Source of the DNA: Galbibacter mesophilus
GTDB taxonomy: Bacteria; Bacteroidota; Bacteroidia; Flavobacteriales; Flavobacteriaceae
Direction of reading: 5' to 3'
NCBI RefSeq assembly: GCF_023721415.1
Contig: NZ_JAMQVC010000003.1
Span: forward strand, 248,001-312,000
Length of the DNA stretch: 64,000 bases
Positions 1-8,100 of the stretch are shown here, piece after piece. The notes under the pieces were generated by a model. It searched no databases. It was not told the origin of the DNA and worked only from the letters and a program-made list of their open reading frames with translations. The first letter of the stretch is position 1; each line of letters opens with the position of its first letter. Both the position numbers and the translations under genes were made by a program.

Positions 1-475
1 ACCATTGCGAGCCGGAAAAGGGTATCTATATGAAGGCGGTATTAGAGAGCCTTTAATAGTTTCTTGGCCTGGAAAATTTGCTTCAAAAGAAATTGAAACT
101 CCTGTAGTAGCGCAAGATTTGGTGTACAGCTTATCTAAATTAACCGGTTGTACTGATTTTCCTGCTGAAGGAATAGATATTTTCAACCTTGAAAACAAAG
201 AGCGAGGACTGCTTTGGCATTTACCACATTACAGTCCGCAACACGGGAAGCCAGCGACAGCCTACAGAAAAGGGGATTGGAAGCTTGTTTATTTTTATGA
301 AAATGAAAAATACGAGCTGTATAACTTGAAAGAGGACTTTGGGGAAACCAAAGATCTTTCCGAAGAAAATAAAGAAAAGGCTGAAGCTATGTATAATGAA
401 ATGCAAGCTGAACTAAAAAGATTAGGTGCTAAGTTTCCTAAACCAAATGCCAAATACAATCCTTCGGCAGAGTAG
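1..475 (+). CDS. Family S1 sulfatase, C-terminal part (5' end outside window)
   Basis: The reading frame is open from the first complete codon at position 2, so the gene starts upstream; the TTG at position 5 is internal. The visible ~157 residues resemble the C-terminal third of an S1 sulfatase. They contain the YEGGIREP segment that normally lies in the metal/substrate region, then a region with LLWHLPHY and GDWKLVYFYE, then ELYNLKEDFGETKDL, the typical sulfatase tail in which the strand 'LYNL..D..E..DL' closes the small C-terminal domain. The catalytic CxPxR site lies outside the window. Sulfatases of this family hydrolyse sulfate esters from glycans after their Cys is converted to formylglycine. 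A strong terminator follows 26 bases after the stop, so this is the last gene of its transcription unit. Confidence 0.9.
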   Translation, partial: PLRAGKGYLYEGGIREPLIVSWPGKFASKEIETPVVAQDLVYSLSKLTGCTDFPAEGIDIFNLENKERGLLWHLPHYSPQHGKPATAYRKGDWKLVYFYENEKYELYNLKEDFGETKDLSEENKEKAEAMYNEMQAELKRLGAKFPKPNAKYNPSAE

Positions 476-500
476 TTTCACAAAATACAATATTATTATA

Positions 501-529
501 CCCCGTTGGCAACAGCCACGGGGTTTTTT
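501..529 (+). terminator. Rho-independent terminator after partial sulfatase
   Basis: CCCCG-T-TGGC pairs with GCCA-CGGGG around an AACA loop (one bulged T), followed directly by a run of six T. It lies 26 bases downstream of the sulfatase stop codon. Confidence 0.9.
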
Positions 530-551
530 AATGCTGTAGCGAAGAAATTTT

Positions 552-739
552 AACAGTTTATGCAGTGAAATGAGCGGGCCTTGCAATACAACGAGCGGAT
601 ATTGCTGTGCAATTAGCGGGGCTTGCAGCGTAATTAGAGGGTGTTGCAGGACAATTAGAGGATATTGCAGTGCAATTAGTGGCCTTGCAATACACCGAAC
701 GGGCATTGCCATACATTTAAAGCATATTGCAGGCCAAAA
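552..739. repeat. Tandem array of nine imperfect 21-bp units
   Basis: Units start at about 552, 573, 594, 615, 636, 657, 678, 698 and 719. All are 21 bp except the seventh, which is 20 bp. Each has the layout A-G-x-G-G-x-x-x followed by TTGCA (ATGCA, TTGCT and TTGCC variants occur) and then eight bases often ending CAATT. Because 21 is a multiple of 3, the array is open in frames on both strands and gives spurious ORFs with a heptapeptide repeat. It fills most of the gap 476-759 between convergent genes. Units are diverged rather than identical and there are no spacers, so this is not CRISPR. A second 21-bp array lies at 12317-12547. Function unknown. Confidence 0.85.
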
Positions 740-759
740 AACTAATACGTTTATAAAAT

Positions 760-2226
760 CTACTTATTAGGTTGGTAATCCCATGAATCCGTCCATTGCA
801 ATGGATAAATGGTACCATCTTCCTTAAAATTCAAAGGAGCGCTCCAGTATTGGTAATCGTGCCCTTTTATGTTATCCGAAGCAGAACCCCATAAATCGCC
901 CATCCAAATAAATTTTTCCCCAGCATTTGTGTTTAGTTTCATTACGTAGGTTTGTTGCGCTGGAATAATTGGTTTTTGTGGAATACTTTTATGGGAGATA
1001 TAACCGTTAAACGGAAGTTTTTGTTGGTTATTGAATAAAGTAATCTCGTTGATGTAAAGGGCTGTAGTTGCGGAGGAATCCTTTGGTACAACCTTAATTC
1101 GGTCTGCTTCAATATTTACGGTAAAACGCATGGATTCGTTAAGTGCGGAAGATTCTCTGGTTAAAAGGTCTGCCTTAAGCGGTTTCCAACCATCAAATTG
1201 CCAAGTAAAGAAATCGAATTCAGGAATGTTGATTTCAGGATGAACTCTAGGATTTTCAACATTTCCGCAGTTTTCTGGACGGTTTCCTGTAAACAGGCTT
1301 ATTTCAATTTCGTTTACAGAGCTGTGCTTTTCAAGTTGAAGTTCGATGCCATCGTAGCCAGAAGGTCTTTTTTCTAACGTTTCATATTGCGTACCTCTGG
1401 AAACACTATCGCTCAGCATTAAGGCTTTTTTGCCAGGATAACGGTTTATGTTTCCTGTAAAAGTATAGCCAGTAAGTGGGTCGTTACTTACATAAACCCT
1501 AGCACCAGAGCCATAATTACAGAAGCAGCAAGTGTAATCAGTTAATAAGTAGTATTTATTGTTGTGTTTAAATTGAGAACCTGCTTCCATGTGCTGGGCG
1601 ATAATTCCACCGTTTTCCATAGTAGAGCCTGTATAGCTATCGTCTAATTTTTCAATGGAAACTTGGTGATTATTTATGGTGTTGTAGCTTATGTAAGCGG
1701 TGCCGTCGTCATCTACAAATAGTCCGAAATCACCCAGTCCTGCCTCGGATCGCGACATTTGTACATCGTCGTTAATAATCTTAAAAGGACCTTGCGGCGT
1801 ATCGCTTACAGCTACCCCAAATTTTCCATTCCATAGTTTTGGGTACCAATTATACCAAAGCACATATTTCTTAGTTTTTTTATTGTAAATAACATGAGGT
1901 CTGTAATAAACACCTTCTGGTTGATTGGGTATCAGGGCGCCCTGCTTTTCCCAATTTATCAGGTCCTTCGAACTATAACACAAGTATTTATTGGCTGTAG
2001 TAAATCCGTTTGTTTCGCCATAAGATGTGCCATACCAGTAAAATTTACCTTCAAATTGAATAATCCTTCCATCATGAGCATCAACAATAGCACTGTCTTT
2101 ATCCATTCTGGGTTTACTATTGGATATGCTATAAGTAATATCTGAAGAGGTTGTTTTTTCAGAAGTACAGTTTGTAAAAAGTAAAAATATAGATGCTAGA
2201 GCTAGCCATGTACACGAACGAAACAT
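760..2226 (-). CDS. GH43-like glycoside hydrolase, lipoprotein
   Basis: A 488-residue protein with a lipoprotein signal (lipobox LLFTNC, Cys20). It resembles the five-bladed beta-propeller family GH43. Visible candidates for the acidic triad are Asp49 or Asp52 in VDAHDGRII, Asp166 in DFGLFVDDDGTAY (pKa modulator position) and Glu214 in HMEAGSQFK followed by KYYLL (general acid position). The start of the propeller, FYWYGTSYG, resembles GH43 subfamilies related to exo-galactanases, but the subfamily cannot be fixed by eye. After about residue 290 a second all-beta region looks like an accessory carbohydrate-binding domain. GH43 enzymes remove arabinose, xylose or galactose residues. The gene is divergent from the GH92 gene and probably a single-gene unit; its 3' end faces the 21-bp array. 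A weak hairpin at 2229-2258 lies in its leader. Confidence 0.75.
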   Translation of the reverse strand: MFRSCTWLALASIFLLFTNCTSEKTTSSDITYSISNSKPRMDKDSAIVDAHDGRIIQFEGKFYWYGTSYGETNGFTTANKYLCYSSKDLINWEKQGALIPNQPEGVYYRPHVIYNKKTKKYVLWYNWYPKLWNGKFGVAVSDTPQGPFKIINDDVQMSRSEAGLGDFGLFVDDDGTAYISYNTINNHQVSIEKLDDSYTGSTMENGGIIAQHMEAGSQFKHNNKYYLLTDYTCCFCNYGSGARVYVSNDPLTGYTFTGNINRYPGKKALMLSDSVSRGTQYETLEKRPSGYDGIELQLEKHSSVNEIEISLFTGNRPENCGNVENPRVHPEINIPEFDFFTWQFDGWKPLKADLLTRESSALNESMRFTVNIEADRIKVVPKDSSATTALYINEITLFNNQQKLPFNGYISHKSIPQKPIIPAQQTYVMKLNTNAGEKFIWMGDLWGSASDNIKGHDYQYWSAPLNFKEDGTIYPLQWTDSWDYQPNK

Positions 2227-2394
2227 AAAGTGTTTTTTGAAATGGTTTTAAAAACACTAAATTAATGTTCCACCTAAAAAGGAGCATCCTGTACTGTACT
2301 GATACCAATGACTAGATCTTTTTAACATTTTCCCATATAGGGTAACTTCTATTTTGGGTGTCCTATTTATACATAAAAGTATAAAACCCTTAAA

Positions 2395-4638
2395 ATGAAA
2401 ATCAACCTAATCTCAAAAAGAATATATTTTCTTTTTATACCTATTATTACTACTATTTTAATTACCACTTCCTGTAAAGAATCAAATGCAGAAAATACTG
2501 AAACCGCAGCAGAAGAGCCTATTCGTTACACAAGTTTTGTAGATCCATTTATTGGAACTTCCGGTCACGGACATACATTTCCGGGAGCAGCTTTGCCTTT
2601 TGGAATGGTTCAGTTGAGTCCAGATACCTACGATGACGAATGGGACTGGTGTAGTGGTTACCACTATTCTGATAGTTCTTTAATGGGCTTTAGCCACACG
2701 CACTTAAGCGGAACAGGACGTTCTGATTTGTTGGACATTTTAATGATGCCTACAACGGGGGAATTGAAATACGAACCTGGCACGAGAGAAAACCCAGATG
2801 AAGGATACCGTTCCCGATTTTCCCACGATGACGAAGTTGCCAAGCCAGGATATTATGCAGTTAAATTAAAAGACTATAATATCGATGTAGAATTAACAAC
2901 TACAAAACGTGTTGGTTTTCATAAGTATAACTATCCAAAAGGGGAAAAAGCCAATGTTATTTTAGACTTAACACATGGGCGTCCAAATGATACCGTAATG
3001 GCTTTGGAATTCAAACTTTTAAACGATTCGACCATCGCGGGAATGCGCCACACACATGGATGGCGATTTGGGAAGGAAAAACATTTCATCGATCAAAAAA
3101 TATACTTTGTTGCTGAATTCTCCAAGCCTTTCAGTTCTTTAGAAGTAAAAGGTGATAAAGCTGCTGAAAATGAATGGAACGGAACCGAAATCAAAGCCGG
3201 AATAACTTTTGATGCTTTGGAAGAACCACTAATGGTAAAAGTTGCTTTGTCTCCGGTGGATATCGATGGCGCCAAAAAGAATTTAAAAGCAGAGCTTTCG
3301 CATTGGAATTTTGAACAGGTTAAAGAAACTGCGGATAAAACTTGGGAGGAGAACCTTCAAAAAATTGAAATTACAGACGCAGATACAAGTAAGAAAACAG
3401 CTTTTTATACGGCTATGTACCACTCTTTCTTAGCACCTTATCTTTACCAAGATGTGGATGGAAGATACCCTGGAAGCGATGGAGAAATCCATACTGCGGA
3501 AGGTTTTACAAATTACACTCTATTTTCACTTTGGGATACTTTTAGATCACTGCATCCACTGCTTACCATAACGCATCCAGAATTGGTAAACGATTTAATT
3601 AATAGCATGTTGGCGGTTTATGATGAAAGTGGTTTATTGCCAGAATGGCATTTGGCCACTAGCGAAACGTTTACCATGATCGGTTACCACGCTGTACCGG
3701 TTATTTTGGATGCATACCAAAAAGGGATAAACGATTTTGATTTCAACAAAGCCTATGAAGGAATGAAAGCAAATGCTAATTACGATGACTTCGGAAGACC
3801 ATTGTTTAGGGAGATGGCTTACATTCCAAGTGAACTCACCAATAAATCGGTTTCCCGTGCTTTGGAGTTTGCCTATGACGATTGGTGTATCCTACAATCA
3901 GCGAAAATCTTGAATAAGGAGGAAGATATTGAAGAATACAAGCGTACTTCAAACGCATTCAAGAATATTTTTGATAAGAAAACTTTGTTTATGCGTGGTA
4001 AAGATGCTCAAGGAAATTGGGTAAAGGATTTTGATCCAACATTATCCACACATAATTATTCCGATTATATCGAAGGAAATGCTTGGCAGTACACTTGGTT
4101 TGTGCCACATGATGTTCCCGCTTTGATTGATCTTATGGGTGGTGAAGAAACGTTTGAGAAAAAACTAGACTCTCTTTTTATAGTTTCTTCGGATGTTACT
4201 GGTGAAAATGTACCTTCGGATATGTCTGGATTTATCGGTCAATATGTACACGGAAACGAACCTAGTCACCATATTGCTTATCTGTACAATTTTATCGGAA
4301 AACCTGAAAAAACCAGAAAATGGACAAAAAAAATCATGGACGAATTGTACACTGATCAACCAGATGGTTTAAGCGGAAATGAAGACTGCGGACAAATGTC
4401 GGCTTGGTTTGTGCTGAGTTCAATGGGCTTCCATCCAGTAAATCCTGCGAATGGAAAATATCAATTGGGTTATCCGCTTTTTGATGAGGTGAAAGTTAAG
4501 TTGAACAATGGTAAATCCTTTTCAGTTTCACAGAAAAATGATGCAGGAACCACTTGGAAAATCAATGGCAAGCAACTTGACAGAACTTATATTCAACACA
4601 ATGAAATCACCAGCGGAAGCGAACTGATTTTTGAATAA
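2395..4638 (+). CDS. GH92 family alpha-mannosidase, lipoprotein
   Basis: 747 residues, the usual GH92 length. The N-terminus is a hydrophobic signal ending in TTSC, a lipobox. The family opening is clear: VDPFIGTSGHGHTFPGA and LPFGMVQLSPDT, then GFSHTHLSGTG. The catalytic region shows GNEPSHH with Glu622 as predicted general acid, and GNEDCGQMSAW with Glu663-Asp664 at the position of the acidic pair that activates water. GH92 enzymes are Ca2+-dependent inverting exo-alpha-mannosidases; the linkage specificity is not readable here. It stands alone on the plus strand, divergent from the GH43-like gene and followed by the nested-hairpin element at 4692-4859. A second, distant GH92 lies at 56032-58356. 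Confidence 0.93.
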   Translation: MKINLISKRIYFLFIPIITTILITTSCKESNAENTETAAEEPIRYTSFVDPFIGTSGHGHTFPGAALPFGMVQLSPDTYDDEWDWCSGYHYSDSSLMGFSHTHLSGTGRSDLLDILMMPTTGELKYEPGTRENPDEGYRSRFSHDDEVAKPGYYAVKLKDYNIDVELTTTKRVGFHKYNYPKGEKANVILDLTHGRPNDTVMALEFKLLNDSTIAGMRHTHGWRFGKEKHFIDQKIYFVAEFSKPFSSLEVKGDKAAENEWNGTEIKAGITFDALEEPLMVKVALSPVDIDGAKKNLKAELSHWNFEQVKETADKTWEENLQKIEITDADTSKKTAFYTAMYHSFLAPYLYQDVDGRYPGSDGEIHTAEGFTNYTLFSLWDTFRSLHPLLTITHPELVNDLINSMLAVYDESGLLPEWHLATSETFTMIGYHAVPVILDAYQKGINDFDFNKAYEGMKANANYDDFGRPLFREMAYIPSELTNKSVSRALEFAYDDWCILQSAKILNKEEDIEEYKRTSNAFKNIFDKKTLFMRGKDAQGNWVKDFDPTLSTHNYSDYIEGNAWQYTWFVPHDVPALIDLMGGEETFEKKLDSLFIVSSDVTGENVPSDMSGFIGQYVHGNEPSHHIAYLYNFIGKPEKTRKWTKKIMDELYTDQPDGLSGNEDCGQMSAWFVLSSMGFHPVNPANGKYQLGYPLFDEVKVKLNNGKSFSVSQKNDAGTTWKINGKQLDRTYIQHNEITSGSELIFE

Positions 4639-4691
4639 AACTTACTTATCTGTAATTGGATATATAAATAATGCCGATAAAAGTTGACCTA

Positions 4692-4859
4692 TTTAAAAAG
4701 TATTGAAAATCAAGGAAGCGGCGTTGGCAAGAAGATAAAAAGCTGTTTGAGCGTAGCGAGTTCTTTTTATCTGTGGGGGATGTTTCCGTAGATTTTTTTA
4801 TACTTTTTAAAGCAGTCTTGACTTTTTTGTTTCGTTTTTGTGTCAAGACAAAAATGAAA
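4692..4859. repeat. Nested-hairpin intergenic element, copy 1
   Basis: The gap 4639-4996 holds no convincing gene. It contains a perfect 12-bp outer stem (TTTAAAAAGTAT at 4692-4703 with ATACTTTTTAAA at 4800-4811). This encloses a 10-bp hairpin (AGATAAAAAG at 4733-4742 with CTTTTTATCT at 4763-4772) whose loop carries GAGCGTAGCGAG. A separate 12-bp hairpin follows (TTTCGTTTTTGT at 4830-4841 with ACAAAAATGAAA at 4848-4859). A sequence-diverged element with the same layout lies at 45925-46088. It could end transcription of the GH92 gene or be a REP-like dispersed repeat. Further small inverted repeats lie at 4896-4924 and about 4950-4976, near the next gene's start. Confidence 0.75.
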
Positions 4860-4996
4860 ATATTTAGAAGTATACAACATCAGGTATGTCGTCCTATTGA
4901 ATTGTTGGTTATGTCGAATTCAATTTGAAAAAATATACGCGTCATTTTATTGGTTCATCAAATAAATTGAAACCAAGAAAAATTAAATTAATTTAA

Positions 4997-6571
4997 ATGA
5001 AAACATTATTTAAGAACGCTTGCGTTTGCTTTACGGCAACTGTATTTTCTATGTTGTCACTTCAGCAGACGCAGGCGCAATCCACCAAAAATAGTAAACC
5101 CAATATTTTATTTATTACCGTAGATGATATGAACTGGGACAGCCCCGGTTGCTACGGAAATACCATCGATAGCATTACCCCGAATATTGATAAGTTGGCT
5201 GCGGGCGGACTCAAATTTGATCAGGCGTATATTCAGGCGGCTTCTTGTAATCCTTCAAGGATGAGCTTGATAACTGGACTTTATCCACACAACAACGCTG
5301 CGGAAGGATTTGAGCCTATCGATCCAAAAGTGACCACTTTAACCGAAATTCTTCATAAAAATGGCTATTTAAATGGTGTAATGGGAAAAGAAGATCATCT
5401 CTTGCCACACGGAAAATTCTATTGGGATTATTACATCAGAACCAACGAAGAACTTAGCAAAGGCCGTAGCCCACAAATGTATTACAAATACGCCAAAGCC
5501 TTTTTTGAGAAAACAAAAGAATCAAAAAAGCCATTTTTCCTGATGGCGAATTCCAACGATCCGCACCGACCTTTTGCTGGTGGTGAAATAGAACAGCATA
5601 AAATTAAGCAAGGAAAAGTTTTAAACGGCTTTTCCAGAAGAATTACTGCCGATGAGGTTACGCTTCCTCCTTTCTTTCCAGACGTTCCAGGTCAAAAAGA
5701 GGAATATGCAAGTTATTTTACTTCTGTTCACCGCGCTGATGAGTCTGTTGGTGCTGTAATGAAAGCGTTAGAAGAAAGTGGATTGGAGGAAAATACTTTG
5801 GTGTTGTTTATTAGCGATCACGGAATGCCTTTTTCGTTCGCCAAGGAAACATGTATGCCCAATGGTACACGTGTACCTTTTATCATGAAGTGGAATGGTA
5901 AAATCAAATCAGGTTCTGTGGAAAAGGATAATTTAGTTATGGGAATTGACATTGTACCAACTATTTTGGAAGTCGCTGGCATAGCAACCGATGTTGAATT
6001 TGATGGAAAATCGCTTTGGGATATTGTTGAAGGAACTGAAAAAGAAACCCGTGAATATGCCTTTTCGGAATTTCATGAAACAGGTGGCTACGATTGGCAT
6101 CCAGAATATGTAACCAAACCTACTCGCGCCATTCACAGTAAGCGATACTCATACATAGTTAATTTCTGGTCGAATGGTGAGCGCACCAATAAAGGCTCTT
6201 GGGCAGAAGACGGTTGGTTTCGTCATTACGTTACCGATGTAATGCTTAACGGAAACAAAGAAAGTTTAGATCGTTATTATTTCTTTTTTCACCGTGTACC
6301 AGAAGAGTTCTACGATTTGGAGAAAGATCCAGATTGTATGAATAATTTAATTGACGATCCAAATTACCAAGAAATAATAGCTTCCTATAAAAACAAATTG
6401 ATCGATCATTTAAAGGAAACAAATGATCCAGCGTATAAATATTTGAAAAAAGGAACACCTGAAGCTTTCGAGGAGTTTTATCAATATCAGTATAAAAAAT
6501 CCAAAGATCGGGAGAGAATCACACGAATAAATAAGCAATGGCCTTTACAAATAGCGTCAGGCTTAAATTAA
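4997..6571 (+). CDS. Family S1 sulfatase, secreted
   Basis: 524 residues with a Sec signal peptide ending near QTQAQ (residue 28), so periplasmic or exported rather than lipidated. The S1 core is clear: NILFITVDDMNWD with the metal-binding Asp43-Asp44, and CNPSRMSLITG with Cys84 as the formylglycine precursor in a C-x-P-S-R site. Further metal-site segments are NDPHRP and FISDHGMPF. The C-terminus has the usual FYDLEKDPDCMNNL tail. It heads a compact operon: the next sulfatase starts 5 bases after its stop and resembles it closely in layout, suggesting an old tandem duplication. The sugar or sulfate position it attacks cannot be told from sequence. No formylglycine-generating enzyme is encoded in this window, so activation depends on a gene elsewhere. 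Confidence 0.95.
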   Translation: MKTLFKNACVCFTATVFSMLSLQQTQAQSTKNSKPNILFITVDDMNWDSPGCYGNTIDSITPNIDKLAAGGLKFDQAYIQAASCNPSRMSLITGLYPHNNAAEGFEPIDPKVTTLTEILHKNGYLNGVMGKEDHLLPHGKFYWDYYIRTNEELSKGRSPQMYYKYAKAFFEKTKESKKPFFLMANSNDPHRPFAGGEIEQHKIKQGKVLNGFSRRITADEVTLPPFFPDVPGQKEEYASYFTSVHRADESVGAVMKALEESGLEENTLVLFISDHGMPFSFAKETCMPNGTRVPFIMKWNGKIKSGSVEKDNLVMGIDIVPTILEVAGIATDVEFDGKSLWDIVEGTEKETREYAFSEFHETGGYDWHPEYVTKPTRAIHSKRYSYIVNFWSNGERTNKGSWAEDGWFRHYVTDVMLNGNKESLDRYYFFFHRVPEEFYDLEKDPDCMNNLIDDPNYQEIIASYKNKLIDHLKETNDPAYKYLKKGTPEAFEEFYQYQYKKSKDRERITRINKQWPLQIASGLN

Positions 6572-6576
6572 AAAAC

Positions 6577-8085
6577 ATGACACGAATTATAGTTGCACTT
6601 CTTTTTACAGTCGTTTTTATCGGTTGTAAATCCGAAGAAAAAAAAGAAGACCAAAACAATACCGAAACACCTAATATCTTACTCATTACGGTTGATGATA
6701 TGAGTCAGTCTTCGGTGGGTGTTTATGGTAATTCGGTTGAAAATATAACACCAAATATCGACCAATTGGCAAAGGAAGGTTTTCGTTTTGAGCATGCGTT
6801 TGTTAATTATTCTATTTGTAACCCAAGTAGATCTACCATTTTAACCGGACTCTACGCGCATAACCACGGCTCTTTTGCTGAAAACGGAATTAAACCCAAT
6901 GTGGTACCGATTACGAGATTTTTAAAGGAAAAAGGGTATCAAACCGGGATAATGCACAAAGAGTTTCATTACCAACCAATGGAAAGTTTTGCTTGGGATG
7001 AAGTTATTAGCAACGATTCTATTCAAGGATCTAGAGTTCCAAAGCTTTTTAAAAAATATGCCAAGAAATTCATGGTTTCAGCAAAGGAAAAAGGGAAGCC
7101 ATTTATTTTAGTAGCAAATACGGCAGATCCACATCGTCCTTTCGCTACGCGTGATAAAAATAAATATCCAGGCGGAACCGGAGAACCGTTCGAAGTGACC
7201 AAATTGTACGACTCTTCGGAAGTTGAAATGCCGCCTTTTTTACCCAATCATCCAGCAATAAAGTATGATGAAGCGCTGTATCAAACTTCCGTTCACCGAG
7301 CAGATGAAATGGTGGGTGCTGCTCTGGAAGCTTTGGAAGAAGCAAAACTTTCTTCCAATACCATTGTAGTGTTCATCAGTGACAATGGGAAAGCTTTTCC
7401 AAAGGCAAAACACGATTGTTATGTAGAAAGTAATGCCACTCCTTTAATTCTTCGTTGGCCTGAAAAAATAAAAAAGGGGACCGATACCGAACATATGGTA
7501 ACAAGTTTGGACATCTTTCCTACGCTTTTGGAATATTTAGGGATGGAAGAAACCCCAAAGTTCGATGGGAAAAGTTTTAAAAGTATTATTGACGGAGAAA
7601 AGCAAACGGATAGAAATGCGGTTTTTTCTGAATATGAATATCACACAGCGCGTTCTGGGGAAGTGTTGCCATACTCTTCTAGAAGCGTTCAGACAAAGGA
7701 TTTCAGATATATCGTGAATTTTTGGGCGGACGGGAAGAAATCCATTGAGCCGGTAATTCGTTATTCACAAGCGTATGAAGTAGTTGCAAATTCAGAAGAA
7801 AAAAATGTTGAAGAATTCAGAGAATTTTATTTCTACCGTACTCCGGAAGAGCTCTATAACGTAAAAGACGATCCTGCTTGTACCCAAAATTTAATCGATA
7901 ATCCCGAATATGCTTCAGAAATAAAGAAATTAAAGGCATTGTTGCTCGAAGAACTTAAGCGTACCAACGATCCTTCTGCAAAAGCTTTTGAGGAAGGTAC
8001 ACCGGACGCTTTCGCTAGATATATTGAAAAAATGACCAAGAAAGGCAAGGAGATTAAAGAAGCGCAATTGCATAAACCAACCTAA
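6577..8085 (+). CDS. Family S1 sulfatase, lipoprotein
   Basis: I place the start at the ATG at 6577, because the frame then begins MTRIIVALLF and reaches the lipobox VFIGC (Cys17). The earlier in-frame ATG at 6538 lies inside the upstream sulfatase and would put a hydrophilic stretch in front of the signal. The protein is 502 residues. It has NILLITVDDMSQ (Asp40-Asp41), CNPSRSTILTG with Cys81 as formylglycine site, ADPHRPF, FISDNGKAFPK and the tail ELYNVKDDPACTQNL. Its layout matches the preceding sulfatase, including the C-terminal KRTNDPSAKAFEEGTPDAF segment, which parallels KETNDPAYKY...GTPEAF there. The two are probable paralogs. It is probably anchored in a membrane of the envelope. Confidence 0.95.
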   Translation: MTRIIVALLFTVVFIGCKSEEKKEDQNNTETPNILLITVDDMSQSSVGVYGNSVENITPNIDQLAKEGFRFEHAFVNYSICNPSRSTILTGLYAHNHGSFAENGIKPNVVPITRFLKEKGYQTGIMHKEFHYQPMESFAWDEVISNDSIQGSRVPKLFKKYAKKFMVSAKEKGKPFILVANTADPHRPFATRDKNKYPGGTGEPFEVTKLYDSSEVEMPPFLPNHPAIKYDEALYQTSVHRADEMVGAALEALEEAKLSSNTIVVFISDNGKAFPKAKHDCYVESNATPLILRWPEKIKKGTDTEHMVTSLDIFPTLLEYLGMEETPKFDGKSFKSIIDGEKQTDRNAVFSEYEYHTARSGEVLPYSSRSVQTKDFRYIVNFWADGKKSIEPVIRYSQAYEVVANSEEKNVEEFREFYFYRTPEELYNVKDDPACTQNLIDNPEYASEIKKLKALLLEELKRTNDPSAKAFEEGTPDAFARYIEKMTKKGKEIKEAQLHKPT

Positions 8086-8100
8086 AGTAACCGATTTAGA

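Noticed and set aside
552-739. CRISPR array
   Set aside because: No constant repeat with unique spacers, units are contiguous and diverged, and no cas gene is present. The same holds for 12317-12547.
422-770. Open frames on both strands over the first 21-bp array (a minus-strand frame with a PLIxLQ heptad and a plus-strand Cys-rich frame)
   Set aside because: The frames are open only because the repeat unit is 21 bp, a multiple of three. The peptides have no family resemblance and no start context.
2229-2258. Hairpin AGTGTTTTT/AAAAACACT as a riboswitch or operator before the GH43-like gene
   Set aside because: A/T-rich nine-pair stem with a 12-base loop, common by chance at this composition; mentioned only as a weak leader structure.
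4646-4846. Possible small gene MTQKRNKK... on the minus strand
   Set aside because: It lies entirely over the nested-hairpin element; its basic start is the translated hairpin, a common artefact.
5864-5877. Palindrome GGTACACGTGTACC resembling the SusC operator
   Set aside because: It lies inside the coding sequence of a sulfatase (Gly-Thr-Arg-Val-Pro) and has no promoter context; probably chance.
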